Assembly (NCBI GenBank): GCA_039720395.1
Contig: CM077827.1
Span: forward strand, 23,030,375-23,094,374
Direction: 5' to 3'
Length of the DNA: 64,000 nucleotides
DNA from: Liquidambar formosana
Taxonomy: Eukaryota; Streptophyta; Magnoliopsida; Saxifragales; Altingiaceae
The notes beneath the pieces were generated by a model that saw only the letters and a list, made by a program, of their open reading frames with translations, ran no database searches and was not told the origin of the DNA. This document shows, piece after piece, positions 43,742 to 54,551 of this stretch (position 1 is the first letter of the stretch; every line of letters begins with the position of its first letter). The position numbers and the translations under genes are program-made.

Positions 43742-46203
43742 TATCTCCATATCCATGTTAATTTCGTTTATTTAGAAGATGGATAAACTGATTACTAAAG
43801 ATTACTTTTTGAAAAGTTTTCTCATTAATGAGAAAAATCTTATGATTTGCGATTTACTTCAGTTTATCCTCTACTATTGTTTCTGACAAGGTTATGATCT
43901 TTACAACATTTAGTGAGACCCATCTACCTGTGAATCATGACTCATGATTTTGGACATGGACAGAGTGCATATCCTGTCAAGCCTTTTCATTAACTACATG
44001 TGGCTCTCACATTTTGAAAGTTCAATAGCTTAAAACAAAGAGCCCCTTTTGGGTGGGTGCTTTAGAAAACTGTTTGTAAGTACTGTGCTAGAAAACCATT
44101 AACCTAAAATAATGTCTTAAGCTCCTTTTTTCCCCTTTTATGGTTATTTATAGGAACAGGAAAGATATTATGAATGCTAATTTTAACACAGTTGAAAAAT
44201 ATTATTTAAAATTTTGAAAACAATAAATACCTTAAAACCCTTAATAATGGTCTCAATGCAGAGTGCCTAATTTTGAACTGCAAAGATCTTTCTAGTATTT
44301 AGTGACTATAATTAGATATTGGAAAAGTAAACATCTAAAATTTAGGGATGTTAATTACTTTTTGGAAAACTACCACGAGGCAATTTTTTGTCTTCAGTGG
44401 GAAGAATTTTTTATTTTATTTTATTTTTGAATATTTTTAAAAAACAATGAGAAAAGAAAAGAAGGAAGAATGATAAAAAGAAGAAAAATGGTTTGTTTGA
44501 ATCGTTATCAAGGAGCACAAAATATTAACTAAAATTTTCTTTAGAATTATTCTTGATTATACAAACCAGCTTTGCCATCTCAATCCATTTATTTATCAAA
44601 ATGCAGGCACGTATGCAGGCTGTGAATTTATCAGCAAGTTCTTGCTATGTTCCTGAAATGAGTTCTATGAAAAACCTAAACTATGGTGCTGCAGTGAGCG
44701 AGGTAAGTTCGGCTGTAACTCATTTTTCAATTTCTTTGTGCTTATGTTGAAATAAAATTAGCTTTAGTTCTAGTCTACTTACCTTATCAGGAGAAAAAAT
44801 GTTATACTCCAACTTGGATGCTCCACCATGCATCAGGGCTATCGTAGAGGATGATATTAGTGACTGCCAATTTACCCTTTTGCAAACTGCTGTACTCCAC
44901 ACACTTGTGTGAATACTACTCATGGAGATATGGGCATCACAGGTGGAGGTAAATATTCTGACTGGGGAAACCACGATTTTGCAAGCAGATATCATCTATG
45001 ACTGTGGACAGAGCCTCAACCCTGCTGTGGATTTAGGACAGGTTAGCCTGACTACAACCTTATTTACACAAGGAATTCCAAATTTTATAGTTTGTATATT
45101 TCCTTTGTTTTTATTCTTGAGACTTTGCATTTATAGTTTGTATATTCCAAATTTTATAGTTTGTATATTTACACAAGGAAAATCCAAGTGTTTCTAGATA
45201 GATATGCCAGGGCAGTACATCTATGGGTCCTCCCTGAAGCCTCTCAACTATCTAAAAAAATTATAGGATAATTTTGGTTGTCCATTGTTTTCCTATTCTT
45301 TAAATGTCTGTTCAATTAATTGGTTTATTTAACTTTTGTGATTTACATGATCTAATATTATTCAGTGTTAATTTTTACAGATTGAAGGAGCTTTTGTTCA
45401 AGGAATTGGGTTCTTTATGCTCGAAGAATACCTGACGAATTCAGATGGATTGGTGATTGCGGAAGGCACATGGACATACAAGATCCCTACACTTGACACC
45501 ATACTCAAACAGTTCAATGTCGAGCTACTGAACAGTGGGCACCATCAGAAATGTGTTTTCTCTTCAAAAGGTACCTCCCTTTAATTGTAAATAAAAATCT
45601 TTGTAAATTTTCTCCATGCAGATATACCTATGCATCTCTTATAGACAAATGGCTTTTAGCATTATACATTGATTGCTTTGCCAAAAGACTAAAAATTGAA
45701 GGATCAGTGGAAATGCTTAAAATGATGTGAATTGAGTGAGTATTGAAATGGCTGTAGATAGATCATTATGACTGAACGCTTATGTTAATTTAATCAAGAA
45801 CAGTTGCTGTTAGAAACTTATAATAATGATGATGAAGCGGCAGCACACTCACAAGCTTCCTCTTGTACTCGAGAGTGTGCACCCACCCACCCACCAACAC
45901 ACATACACATACCCCACACGCACGTGCACGAAGAAACCATTTGTGTAGATCATAATTAGCAATTAAAATGGGATTCCCTTTTTTGCAGCCTCTGGTGAGC
46001 CACTGTTACTTCTAGCAGTTTCGGTTCACTGCGCTACAAGAGCAGCTATTAAAGATGCAAGAGCACAGATTCTTTCTTGGCATGGCCTAGATGGGTCTAG
46101 TTCAGCATTTCAGTAGGAGGTTCCAGCTACCATGCCTGTTGTGAAGGAGCTATGTGGGCTGGACAATGTGGATAGGTACTTACAAAGCTTGCTTTCGAGT
46201 TGA

Positions 46204-47330
46204 TGAAACCCTTGATTATTCAAAAAATAAAGAGTTGATGAAACCCTTACCTTCCTTTTTGTTCATTTATTAGACCATATGGATGATATTTTATATAAAG
46301 TGCACAAAGTGTTAATATTGGTACAGTATTGAAATAGAAAAACTTGATGTAAAACTACTGATGATCACACAATCACAAAATTGCTATAAATCAGATTCAT
46401 TCCATTGAATGGGGTATAACATTCTTTGAATTCTCTTATGCGAGAATAAAAGGGATGAGTCCTTGGGGAAATGAATTTATATAAGACAACATGCCAACTG
46501 ATTGTGTACTGTTCGTAAGCTTAACGAGTGTAGAGTTGATTAAGCTGGTTTCCATGGGAAAAATAAATGAAGTTAGATGGTTCAAAGTTGCACACAAACA
46601 ATTTCATGAATGAAGGAACCGTTTGGCATTCACTATCAATAAACATGACCATGATGGTTGTGATTTGTGATTTTTGATTTGTCAATAGCTTCTTGTTTAG
46701 CAAATCTTCGGCATTAAGGTGGCAAAGATACAGATCCGGATCCAAGCCGGACCCAACACGAAGTTTGCAGGTTTACCAATCATGTTTGGGTCATAATCGT
46801 GTCAATTTGCCTAACTCATGTATTAAATAAGTTGTGTTCAGGTTAACCCGCCTGACTTGAATTGACCCACTTAGAAAATCATGTCCCGTTAACACGATTT
46901 CAGCTTAATATCTATGTAACCTGCATATGATCCATAGATCTATTATTTGGTATTTGATGTACATGGTAGCCTATGTGCATGATGAATGATGTGTGTCGTA
47001 TACTCGTATGCATGTCAAGCTAATACAAAATTGATTATTAAACAAATTACATGTGTTGTATTGTGTTACTCATTTGATAATCAGGTTGTTGATTGTCATA
47101 CGATTTGCAATATGGGTGATGGATTCAAGTTCCATCTTGTTTATTGGTATATAATTTTCTCTTCAAGATACTCATTTGATAACCAAGTTGTTGATTGTCA
47201 TACGGTTTGCAATATGGGTGATAAATTCTAGTTCCATCTTATTGATTGGTGTACAGTTTGCTCTTCAAGGGAGGTTTCGGGTTTGGGTATTAGGCTGTTT
47301 ACTTTGGTTAATCAAGCTTTTTTTCAAAAA
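46204..47330. other. Intergenic DNA downstream of the aldehyde oxidase relic
   Basis: AT-rich. 46735-46910 has the GGTTAACCCG/GTTAACACG style of a dispersed hAT-related repeat. A 102-bp tandem duplication is at 47069-47272. No gene recognised. Confidence 0.4.
47069..47272. repeat. 102-bp tandem duplication
   Basis: CTCATTTGATAA-GTTGTTGATTGTCATACG starts at 47069 and again at 47171. The two units differ at roughly ten positions. Confidence 0.75.
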
Positions 47331-48370
47331 TGATTTTGTAGATCTACAGTGGAAAGGAACTGTTTATGGAAAAAGGTTTTGATTTGAAAATATGATTGTG
47401 AAGAGTGGTGTTGGTGAGCAAGGGAAGTTAATGGAAATTATAGGGTAGGCCTTGGGAAAGTTAATATTTAATAATTTAGATTCCTTTCAAATAAAGAGGA
47501 GGTTCAAAATATGGAATGGTGTGCGGATAAAATTTTGACTAGATCTTTGGTGCGGGGAAGTGGATTTAAGGAAGGTATTCCTAGATCCTTTTGGAATTGT
47601 GCTCCATGGAGATGCTTGGAATAAAAATGGTGTGATTTGGATGGGCATTATAACGTCTTAGAATCTTGCCTTTGTTAGAAACTTTCATGTTTAGGAGTTG
47701 GGAAAGTATTATTAGTGGGCAAAACATAGTGTCATCTAGAAATGAAGGGCAATGGGAAGTTATTTTTAGTGAAATTATTTTTTATCTTTTTTTTTTTTTT
47801 TTTTTTTCAAAGGGTTTGCGGAACTATCTTTCCGGTTTCTTAAGGTTTGGCTGCCCTCAGGCTCGACAAACATGGTTTTTTTTTTAACGTGGATAGCTAT
47901 GCGAGATATATGTTTGACTTTGGACCATCTAATTAGAAGGAACTTTGTTTTGCCAAATTGGTGTATATAGTAGGGGATTTTATAGATTTGTCCGTCAGGC
48001 AAATAGTTACAGTTAGTAGTCATTCTTAGTTAAGTTAGTCATCATTTACTGGGAAGTTAGTAGTCATTTGTATTAAACTGTAATTATTTTCCCATAGCTT
48101 CATCAATCTGTAATTCCCTCAATCACATTCTTCTACATTGTGAAGTGGCTTGCGGATTTGGGTCTTTTGTTTTGATATCTTTGGATGCAAAACGTTTTGT
48201 CTTAAATGGTTCTTCAATCGATTGAAAATTGGTGGTGTAGGAATAGTAATTGCTTTCCTCCATCCATTTGGAAAATGGTTGCCTCATGCAAACTTTTAGA
48301 TCATTAATTTGGAAGGAAATTAATGACTTGATATATAGAACTTTTGAGGGTATTGAACTATCCATCGGAA
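47330..48370 (+). pseudogene. LINE (L1-type) C-terminal relic
   Basis: Shattered frames with the order of plant LINE C-termini: RFKIWNGVRIKF, LDLWCGEVDLRKVFLDPFGI, FVRNFH, then TLDHLIRRNFVLPNWC, NHILLHCEVA and finally TFEGIELSI. A ~140-bp unrelated insert at about 47975-48115 separates the last two parts, and a T-run at 47789-47808 breaks the middle. Confidence 0.65.
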
Positions 48371-48535
48371 ATTTATGACTTAATTTATCTAGTTAGCATT
48401 TTGTGTGAAAATGTCACCTAGGTTTTAGTACGTGATTGTCGTTTCATTGTTTTTTTATTTGGTTGTGCTGCTCTTTTCTTTTCTTCTTCTTCTTCTTTCT
48501 TTCTTTTTTTTTTATTTATTTTTTATTTTTTTTAA

Positions 48536-48757
48536 GCCATGTTTGTTTATCTAGAATGAAATGGGTGGAATGGAATATCGTTCAAATTCATTCCAAACAG
48601 CATATTTGGATGAGGTAATTTGAATGGAAATGGAATCAAATAATGTGTTTAGACTGCCATTTCAAATCCTTTTTCATTCCAAACTACTTCAAACATGGAA
48701 TCAGATTTCATTCACATCCATTCCATTCCATTCTATTCCAGCGAAACAAACATGACC
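48536..48757. mobile_element. Tourist/PIF-like MITE (222 bp)
   Basis: TAA on both sides (48533-48535 and 48758-48760). The ends GCCATGTTTGTTT and, inverted, GGTCATGTTTGTTT flank a TGGAATGGAAT-rich interior. Non-coding. Confidence 0.7.
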
Positions 48758-49522
48758 TAAGGGTATACCTAGTGTGTATGAGCTTTTCCATTTTCTATTT
48801 TATAAATACGAAGTCTTTACTAGATATAATTTGTGTGTGAAAAGTCAACATAATTAATAATCTAATATACGAGTTGTATTCAGGTTGACTTGCATCTTTG
48901 AATACTTGTGTTCTGAATAAGAAAAAAAACACGATTTGCAAAATTGCCATATACTAACATAACAGACGTACATAATTCCATGAAAAGTTGGGTTATTTGT
49001 CCAATAGAAAATGCAAACTGGGTTTCAAATTTGAACCACAATGGGACAATTTAATGTGGGCCCCTAGCCCACTTATATTGGAAAGGAGTTGGACACTACT
49101 TAACAGGGTAAAGGCATGTTTGGGGAATTTTTCTTAAAACACATTAGGATTTGGAAAAGGGTTAGGAATAACTTTAAAAATCCATTTCAATTAGATACTT
49201 AATTTTATTATTATACCCCTTCCAAATTATAATAATACAAACAATGCCTTAATTTGATGGGCTTTTATCATGGAATCATGGATTTCGTTGAAATATAGTA
49301 CAAACTTGATCGGGAACTCTTGCCTTGATCTTGTTCTTCTTTGTTTTTATTAGGGTGAATAAAAAAAAAACCAAGGGAAAAAGTGCGGTAAATATTGCTT
49401 TTTCGCTAATTTTAGGGAAATTCTAGATTTCCAGACATAATGTGTTTTCCATCCCACTGAACAAAAATGGGATGGTGTATAAACAGGACGTTGTGGGGCG
49501 ACAATGGAGTATGAAGAGGGAT
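48758..49522. other. Intergenic DNA, no gene seen
   Basis: AT-rich, short repeats only. A 104-codon minus-strand frame at 49350-49664 overlaps a dispersed repeat and has no domain. Confidence 0.4.
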
Positions 49523-49580
49523 AATTCCCATGAGGGTCAAGGTTGAGAGGGGTTGAGAGGGGCTCCCCCGTCCCCAATCC
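49523..49580. repeat. Dispersed repeat block, second copy
   Basis: Near-identical to 11146-11205, including the doubled GGTTGAGAGG motif, but without the gap. Confidence 0.65.
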
Positions 49581-50527
49581 TGTAAGGAATTGATGTAGAG
49601 AAAAACAACAATGCAGAACATAATGAATAAAAAAAATCATATAAATTAATTTCATAAAACCCATGAATCTGATTGTGGTTCATATAAAATAAAAACCTAA
49701 CTAGAAGAAGGTTTAGAACTTACAGTAGGTCCTTAAGATGACTAATTGATCCTCGAACAAGCAGCACAAGTGTACTGCCTCTATGGTATCTACACCAAGC
49801 AAAAGCCGATAATTGTTCTTCAAGTCCTCCTTAGCGTTTGCTAGAAAGGATGAACTAGAAGAGAAAAGGAGAGAGACTCCTAAAAGAATTCGGCCAAGGA
49901 GAGGAGAGAGTGATGTATTAAGTGTGTGTGGCTAGCACCTACTAGGGTGTTATATATAAACCCCACTGCTAGGGCCCAAAGAGGAATCCCACCTTGTCTA
50001 GGATTTGCAATTTATCTAAATTGCATATTAACCCCTCCACTTAACATCAAATGCAAGTATGGCCCTTTGAAAACTTTTCTTATACACTCTTGCAATTTCT
50101 CTCAAACTAAAGTCCCTCTTTACTTATTTACTTATTGGTGTGTGACCCATTGGATTTACAACATCTAGTAGTAGGTAATGGCACATGGAGTGCCTAATGG
50201 AACACTTTCCATTAAGGGTGTGTTTGGTATGGGGAATGGGAATGTGACTCCTAGGTTCCTAGGTTTGACCCATTACTTGGGAATGGGAATGGGAATGTGA
50301 TGGAATGTGACCATTCCCATGTTTGGTTTATGATAATGGAAAGTCTGATAGTCCCCTAACATTCCCATTCCAACGTTTGGTTGGGTTAGGAATCTCATAC
50401 CCAATAATAGTAAATTCCCACAATACCCTTAACTTTACCAAAGTCATTTATCAGATCCACCAAAACCTTTTCGAATCTTCTCCTTCATTCTCGTCGTCCA
50501 ACCTATTGCGAGAAGATCGACAACTAA
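49581..50527. other. LTR-like and MITE-like remnants
   Basis: 49690-49990 looks like the transcribed end of a Copia-type LTR (TATATATAAACC at 49952-49963). 50214-50390 contains GTGTGTTTGGTATGGGG and many GGGAATGGGAATG runs, the style of a hAT/PIF MITE end. Its partner end is not found. No gene called. Confidence 0.4.
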
Positions 50528-52592
50528 TGTAACACCCGTAATTTAAAAGTAAGGTATTAAGGGTTTAAGCTGCTGAAATTTGGCTAAGTGTTGGGAAAAA
50601 GTGAATTTTTCGTAAATCTTTGTTTTTAAAGATAATTTTTGGCGGTAATGGAAGTTTATAATATTATAAGACTTCTGTGATTTTATGGGATTTTATTAGC
50701 ATGTTTGGATTGGGTTCCTCACATGTTTGTTTTAGGAAAATCTGTCAGGAGACGAATTTTGTACTAAAACGTAGAAATGAGATTTTGATATACTTGGAAT
50801 TTGATTTTTTTGATATTTTATTTGGATTCAAATGGGGGGTTATTTGATTATTTTCATTAAATAACTTAAAGTAAGATTACTTAAATGTTTTTAATGGAAA
50901 GAAGGCTAAGGTCTGTGCTGATGGGGGAAGTGCCTGATTGATGGCCAGTTTCAGCTGTCTGAATGTTTCAGACGTCTGAAACTCACTTTCAAACGTTTGA
51001 AAATTCCAGAGAATGAGGATTTTGAGGTTACGTCTGAAGCTCACTTTCAGACGTCTGAAACTCATTTTCAGACGTCTGAAAGTGTCGGCAAACAGTTTTT
51101 AAAAAGGCTTGTTTGATGATTTTACCCCCACTTTCCCTTATTAAACCCATTCCTAATGGGTTTCTTATCCACTTCTAGCAAAAAAAGGAAAGAGAGAGAG
51201 AGAGAGAGAGAAGGAGGAGTTTGACGGTGAGGAGTGTGACCACTGGAGCTCGAGTCCGACCCCACAACGCATGGATCTTGTTATTTCCACCCTGATCTAC
51301 GCGTGTACACCCTTAGATTCACGTTTCTAGCTACCATTTGAGAGGTAGGTGCATTTTTCATGGTTGTAAACCATTATATGCATGATTTGGTACATTATCA
51401 TGGGTTTTTGCATGTTTACATAATATGATACATGTTTACATAGGATTGGGGTTTGAATTTCTTAAAAATTCATATATTTGGGAAGTTAGGATTTTGTTTT
51501 ATACCTTATTTAGCTATATTTGTGTTATTTCACATACCCTCACATGATTTGGGGAACAATGGGTTGATTTTGAAAACCTATTTGTTAAATTCTTGCTATT
51601 GATTATTTAGGAGTCACTTTTTATATAAGTGTTACAAACCCGTTCGTCTACCATTATAATAGAATGGTTCTTGGGAGATTAACATGTAAATGGATGTGGT
51701 GTGAGGGCTACTGGAGACAGGATTACTGTGGTCCCAAAGGAAAGGGACGTTTTGCCGTGTCTTCCTATCCTACAGTCCTGGGCTATGTGCCCGAATTGAG
51801 GTTACTGCAGTCCCATGTGGGGATGTCTTACTGTGTTTCCTCTTGAGGTTACTGCGGTCCCAAATAGGGATGTCTTGCCGTGTTTCCTCTTATTTCCGCG
51901 CGCGAGGGCCCCGTATAACCTGAGGAAGATTATTCAGTTTAAAAGACTGATGATATGAATTGCCAAATATGGGGAATTTATGTAATGATTGATTTTCATG
52001 TTCTCGATTTGATACTTATTTTAAAAATTGTGATATGCAACTCTTTGTTATCTCATTTTAATTATTTGTTTATAATGGTTTTAAAACCTTGATATACAAT
52101 TTTGAAAAATGTATTCTACTGAGTTTATACTCACGCCTATTTTTAAAACCTTTTGCAGACTTTGAGTAAAGTAGGGATGACTCTGAGCAAAGTAGGGATG
52201 ACTCTTATGAGGAGGTATCACATCAGGCTTAGCATAAGCATTGCATTATGGATGTTGTGTAGATGCATTTTACAATATTTATGGCTTGTATATTATTTAG
52301 ACAGATTTATTGTATTACATACTGCCTGTATTGACAATAGAACTCTGTGGGAACTATTATGCCAGCTTATTTTCATTACTTGTTGTGGATGGTTGAATGA
52401 TTTTGATTTTAAATTGAACAGGTTTAAACTATCGAGAACTCGGTATGTCCTATTTTCAGATAGGACCATGCCGGATTTTCTAAAAAAATATATTTTATAA
52501 AGCTAAAATTTTTATTATAAACCATCCTTGAACTTCATTTTATTTATTCTTCTTTCTATTGACACGTCATGGCCTATTTTCGGGTCATGACA
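50528..52592 (+). mobile_element. Long solo LTR (Ty3/Gypsy type, about 2.07 kb)
   Basis: Begins TGTAACACCCGTAATTT and ends GGGTCATGACA, the classic TG..CA ends. No PBS or PPT lies beside it and no coding region inside. Flanks ACTAA and GCTGA match at three of five positions, as a decayed duplication might. A palindrome cluster (50965-51081) precedes a TTATTAAACC TATA-like box (about 51137) and a (GA)n run (51191-51212). The orientation is inferred from the TGTAACACCC start. Confidence 0.7.
50965..51081. repeat. Four TTTCAGACGTCTGAAA-class palindromes
   Basis: At 50965-50982, 50987-51002, 51045-51060 and 51066-51081. The second reads TTTCAAACGTTTGAAA: the G-to-A change in one arm is mirrored by C-to-T in the other. 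Confidence 0.85.
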
Positions 52593-53418
52593 GCTGAGAA
52601 CCACCATCTTTGAGCCTATGAAATCGTCAAGAACAAATCTAAATTTTCCCGAAGAGATGAACAAATCCACATACAAGAAAGCCGATGTACATATGGAAGC
52701 GAGTTGAGTTCGAAATCTAGATTCTTTGAAGAACTAATCGCTAACATATCCACGACACCTACCTACCCTATTCTCAAGAATCGTCAAACCCTTATCATCG
52801 ATCTACATTGAATCAATATTTCGGAGGTAAGAATACGATTTAGAGTTCATGATTTATGTATTTGTTCTCAAAGAACATGGCTTGATGAGTTATTCATAAA
52901 TTTTGAAATTAAATTTCTATATTTCGAGATGTAGATTCAAGGGTTTTTATTTTATTAGCCATTGCCTGAATTATTTGTTAATTTTGAAGTCAAATTGTTA
53001 GATACTTTGAGATATAGATTCATGGGTTGGTATCTTCTTGACCAATACTGGATTTCTGTAATATCCAGTTGAATTAATTTAAATTCATGTGATGTTTGGA
53101 GATCATTTAAGTGCGTATACTTGTTTAACTTTCCCACATAGTAGAGTTTATTTATATTATGTTGTGTAAGAAAGCCTATGTTATGTGAATATAAAATTCG
53201 TCCAATTCATTTTATTAGTAAATCACTTTAAGATTCTCAATTTTTAATAAAGAATTTGCATGGTGTTAATTTGTTGATGTTATTGTCAATTAGAATATAA
53301 GAACTTTGCAAAATGTTGTAGTCAAATAATTTATTTAATTTTTAATACTAATATATCATCTGATATATCCCGAACAGAGTTGGTGCTAGCTAGCTCTTTT
53401 CAAATGAACTAGCAATAT
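52593..53418. other. Intergenic DNA
   Basis: 52593-52830 is more GC-balanced and ends at a GGAGGTAAG donor-like site, which could be a fragment of an untranslated exon. The rest is AT-rich. No gene recognised. Confidence 0.35.
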
Positions 53419-53740
53419 TTTTTGTGCCTAGTAGATGGAGCATGGAAGTTGGGAGAGAGTCATGCTATGGCTGATTTTGTCATTAAGGATTGGACAGGTT
53501 CGATTATCATTCAAGGAGGGGAGAAGTTTGAAGACTTATCACCGTTACAAGCAAAAGCTGAGGCATTTTTGCTAGCTGTCCAAGAAGCCAAGCAACTCAA
53601 TATTAACTATATAAAATTTTGGACTGATTTCAATTCTTACTAGATTACCTTCAAGATGTAAATTATATGTGCGAGATAACTCCTCTTTTGTCTGATATTA
53701 GACAGCTATGTAATAACTGTTGGAAATATAGGAGCAAAAC
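53419..53740 (+). pseudogene. LINE-type RNase H (RVT_3) fragment
   Basis: Frame with DGAWKLGESHAMADFVIKDW, AKAEAFLLAVQEAKQL and a FWTDFNSY end, matching the D-E-D layout of the RNase H-like domain at the end of plant LINEs. After a stop, pieces such as TPLLSDIRQLC continue. Isolated fragment. Confidence 0.65.
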
Positions 53741-54551
53741 CATAGATGTCGAAAATCAAAATATAAAATAATATAATTTATAATAAAAGAAATAGACTTA
53801 TTGATTGTGGCGTGTGAGAATACTATCCTTAAGTGTTGATTTACACCCTTCGGAGTGAATCACTCAATGCAATTAGGTCTTTTAGTGCCCAACCCTCGAG
53901 GATACAACAATCGTGTTCCTCGTAAACGTGAACTTGTTAGTACAAGGAATCAAACAACTCTTGATCGTTTCATGAAAATATTTAATAAATATTGAAGAAA
54001 ACTATATGAAATTTTATATAAAATGAGTTTATAGATGGAGAGAAAAGAAGGATTAAGAAAAAGCTTTCTAAAACACTTTTTTTTTTTTTTTTTGTGGTTT
54101 TTCTCATACCAAAGAAGAAGAAGAAGAAGACTAAAAACCATAAAAATAAAAAAAAATAAAAAAAAAAGATTGTGGAAACCATTTTTTTTCTCCAAAAGGA
54201 TGTGTAACTCCCCAACAATAATATGCCCACTAACTCATACTAATGGACCAAATAAATAAATGACATGATGCTCATAAAATCACATATAATAAATAATAAT
54301 TTGAATCATACATTTTTTATTTTATTCATAAAAAAATACAACAATCCCCCACATGATTCAAATTATATGACAAAAAGTATAAGGAACATGAGAATGCAAT
54401 GTATCGATAGTGGTGTCTTTTGAACTATGAACAATACCTAAGATATGTGAGTATGACCTACAAAAATATGGTGAAACTATAAGTTTCTATGAACCAAAAT
54501 TTCTTATAGATCAGTTGACTCACAACCTACATCTTATTCTCGAAATCTAAG
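53741..54551. other. LTR-retrotransposon-like remnant, no coding region
   Basis: Starts near TGTTGGAAATATAGGAGC (53718) within the LINE fragment and holds CCTCGAGGATACAACAA and CAATCCCCCACATGATTC segments of LTR style. A 15-base T-run and AAG/AAAT runs lie at 54079-54195. Ends are not defined. Confidence 0.35.

Larger units (their letters stand above)
40890..46203 (+). pseudogene. Aldehyde oxidase, 3' half (molybdenum domain), two nonsense codons
   Basis: Five exons with GT..AG borders: 40890-41855, 44607-44702, 44943-45041, 45381-45570 and 45989-46203. Landmarks are NRKTDMIMAGGRHPMKI, SAMRAPGEVQASFIAEAVVE, GGIGLGQGLWT, YDCGQSLNPAVDLGQ and ASGEPLLLLAVSVHCATRA, which keeps the catalytic Glu. 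Plant aldehyde oxidases make carboxylic acids from aldehydes, including the last step of ABA synthesis. Here TAG replaces Lys after GQGLWT (41595-41597) and Leu after SSAFQ (46114-46116), and GGIELGQ is GGIGLGQ. The iron-sulphur, FAD and first molybdenum-domain exons are absent; upstream is Copia. A pseudogene with well-kept splice sites. Confidence 0.88.

Noticed and set aside
41595..46116. TAG recoding or readthrough as an explanation for the repeated TAG lesions in the window
   Set aside because: Lesions arise from different parent codons (Gln, Lys, Leu, aromatic), one element also has TAA, and frameshifts coexist. Ordinary decay is simpler.
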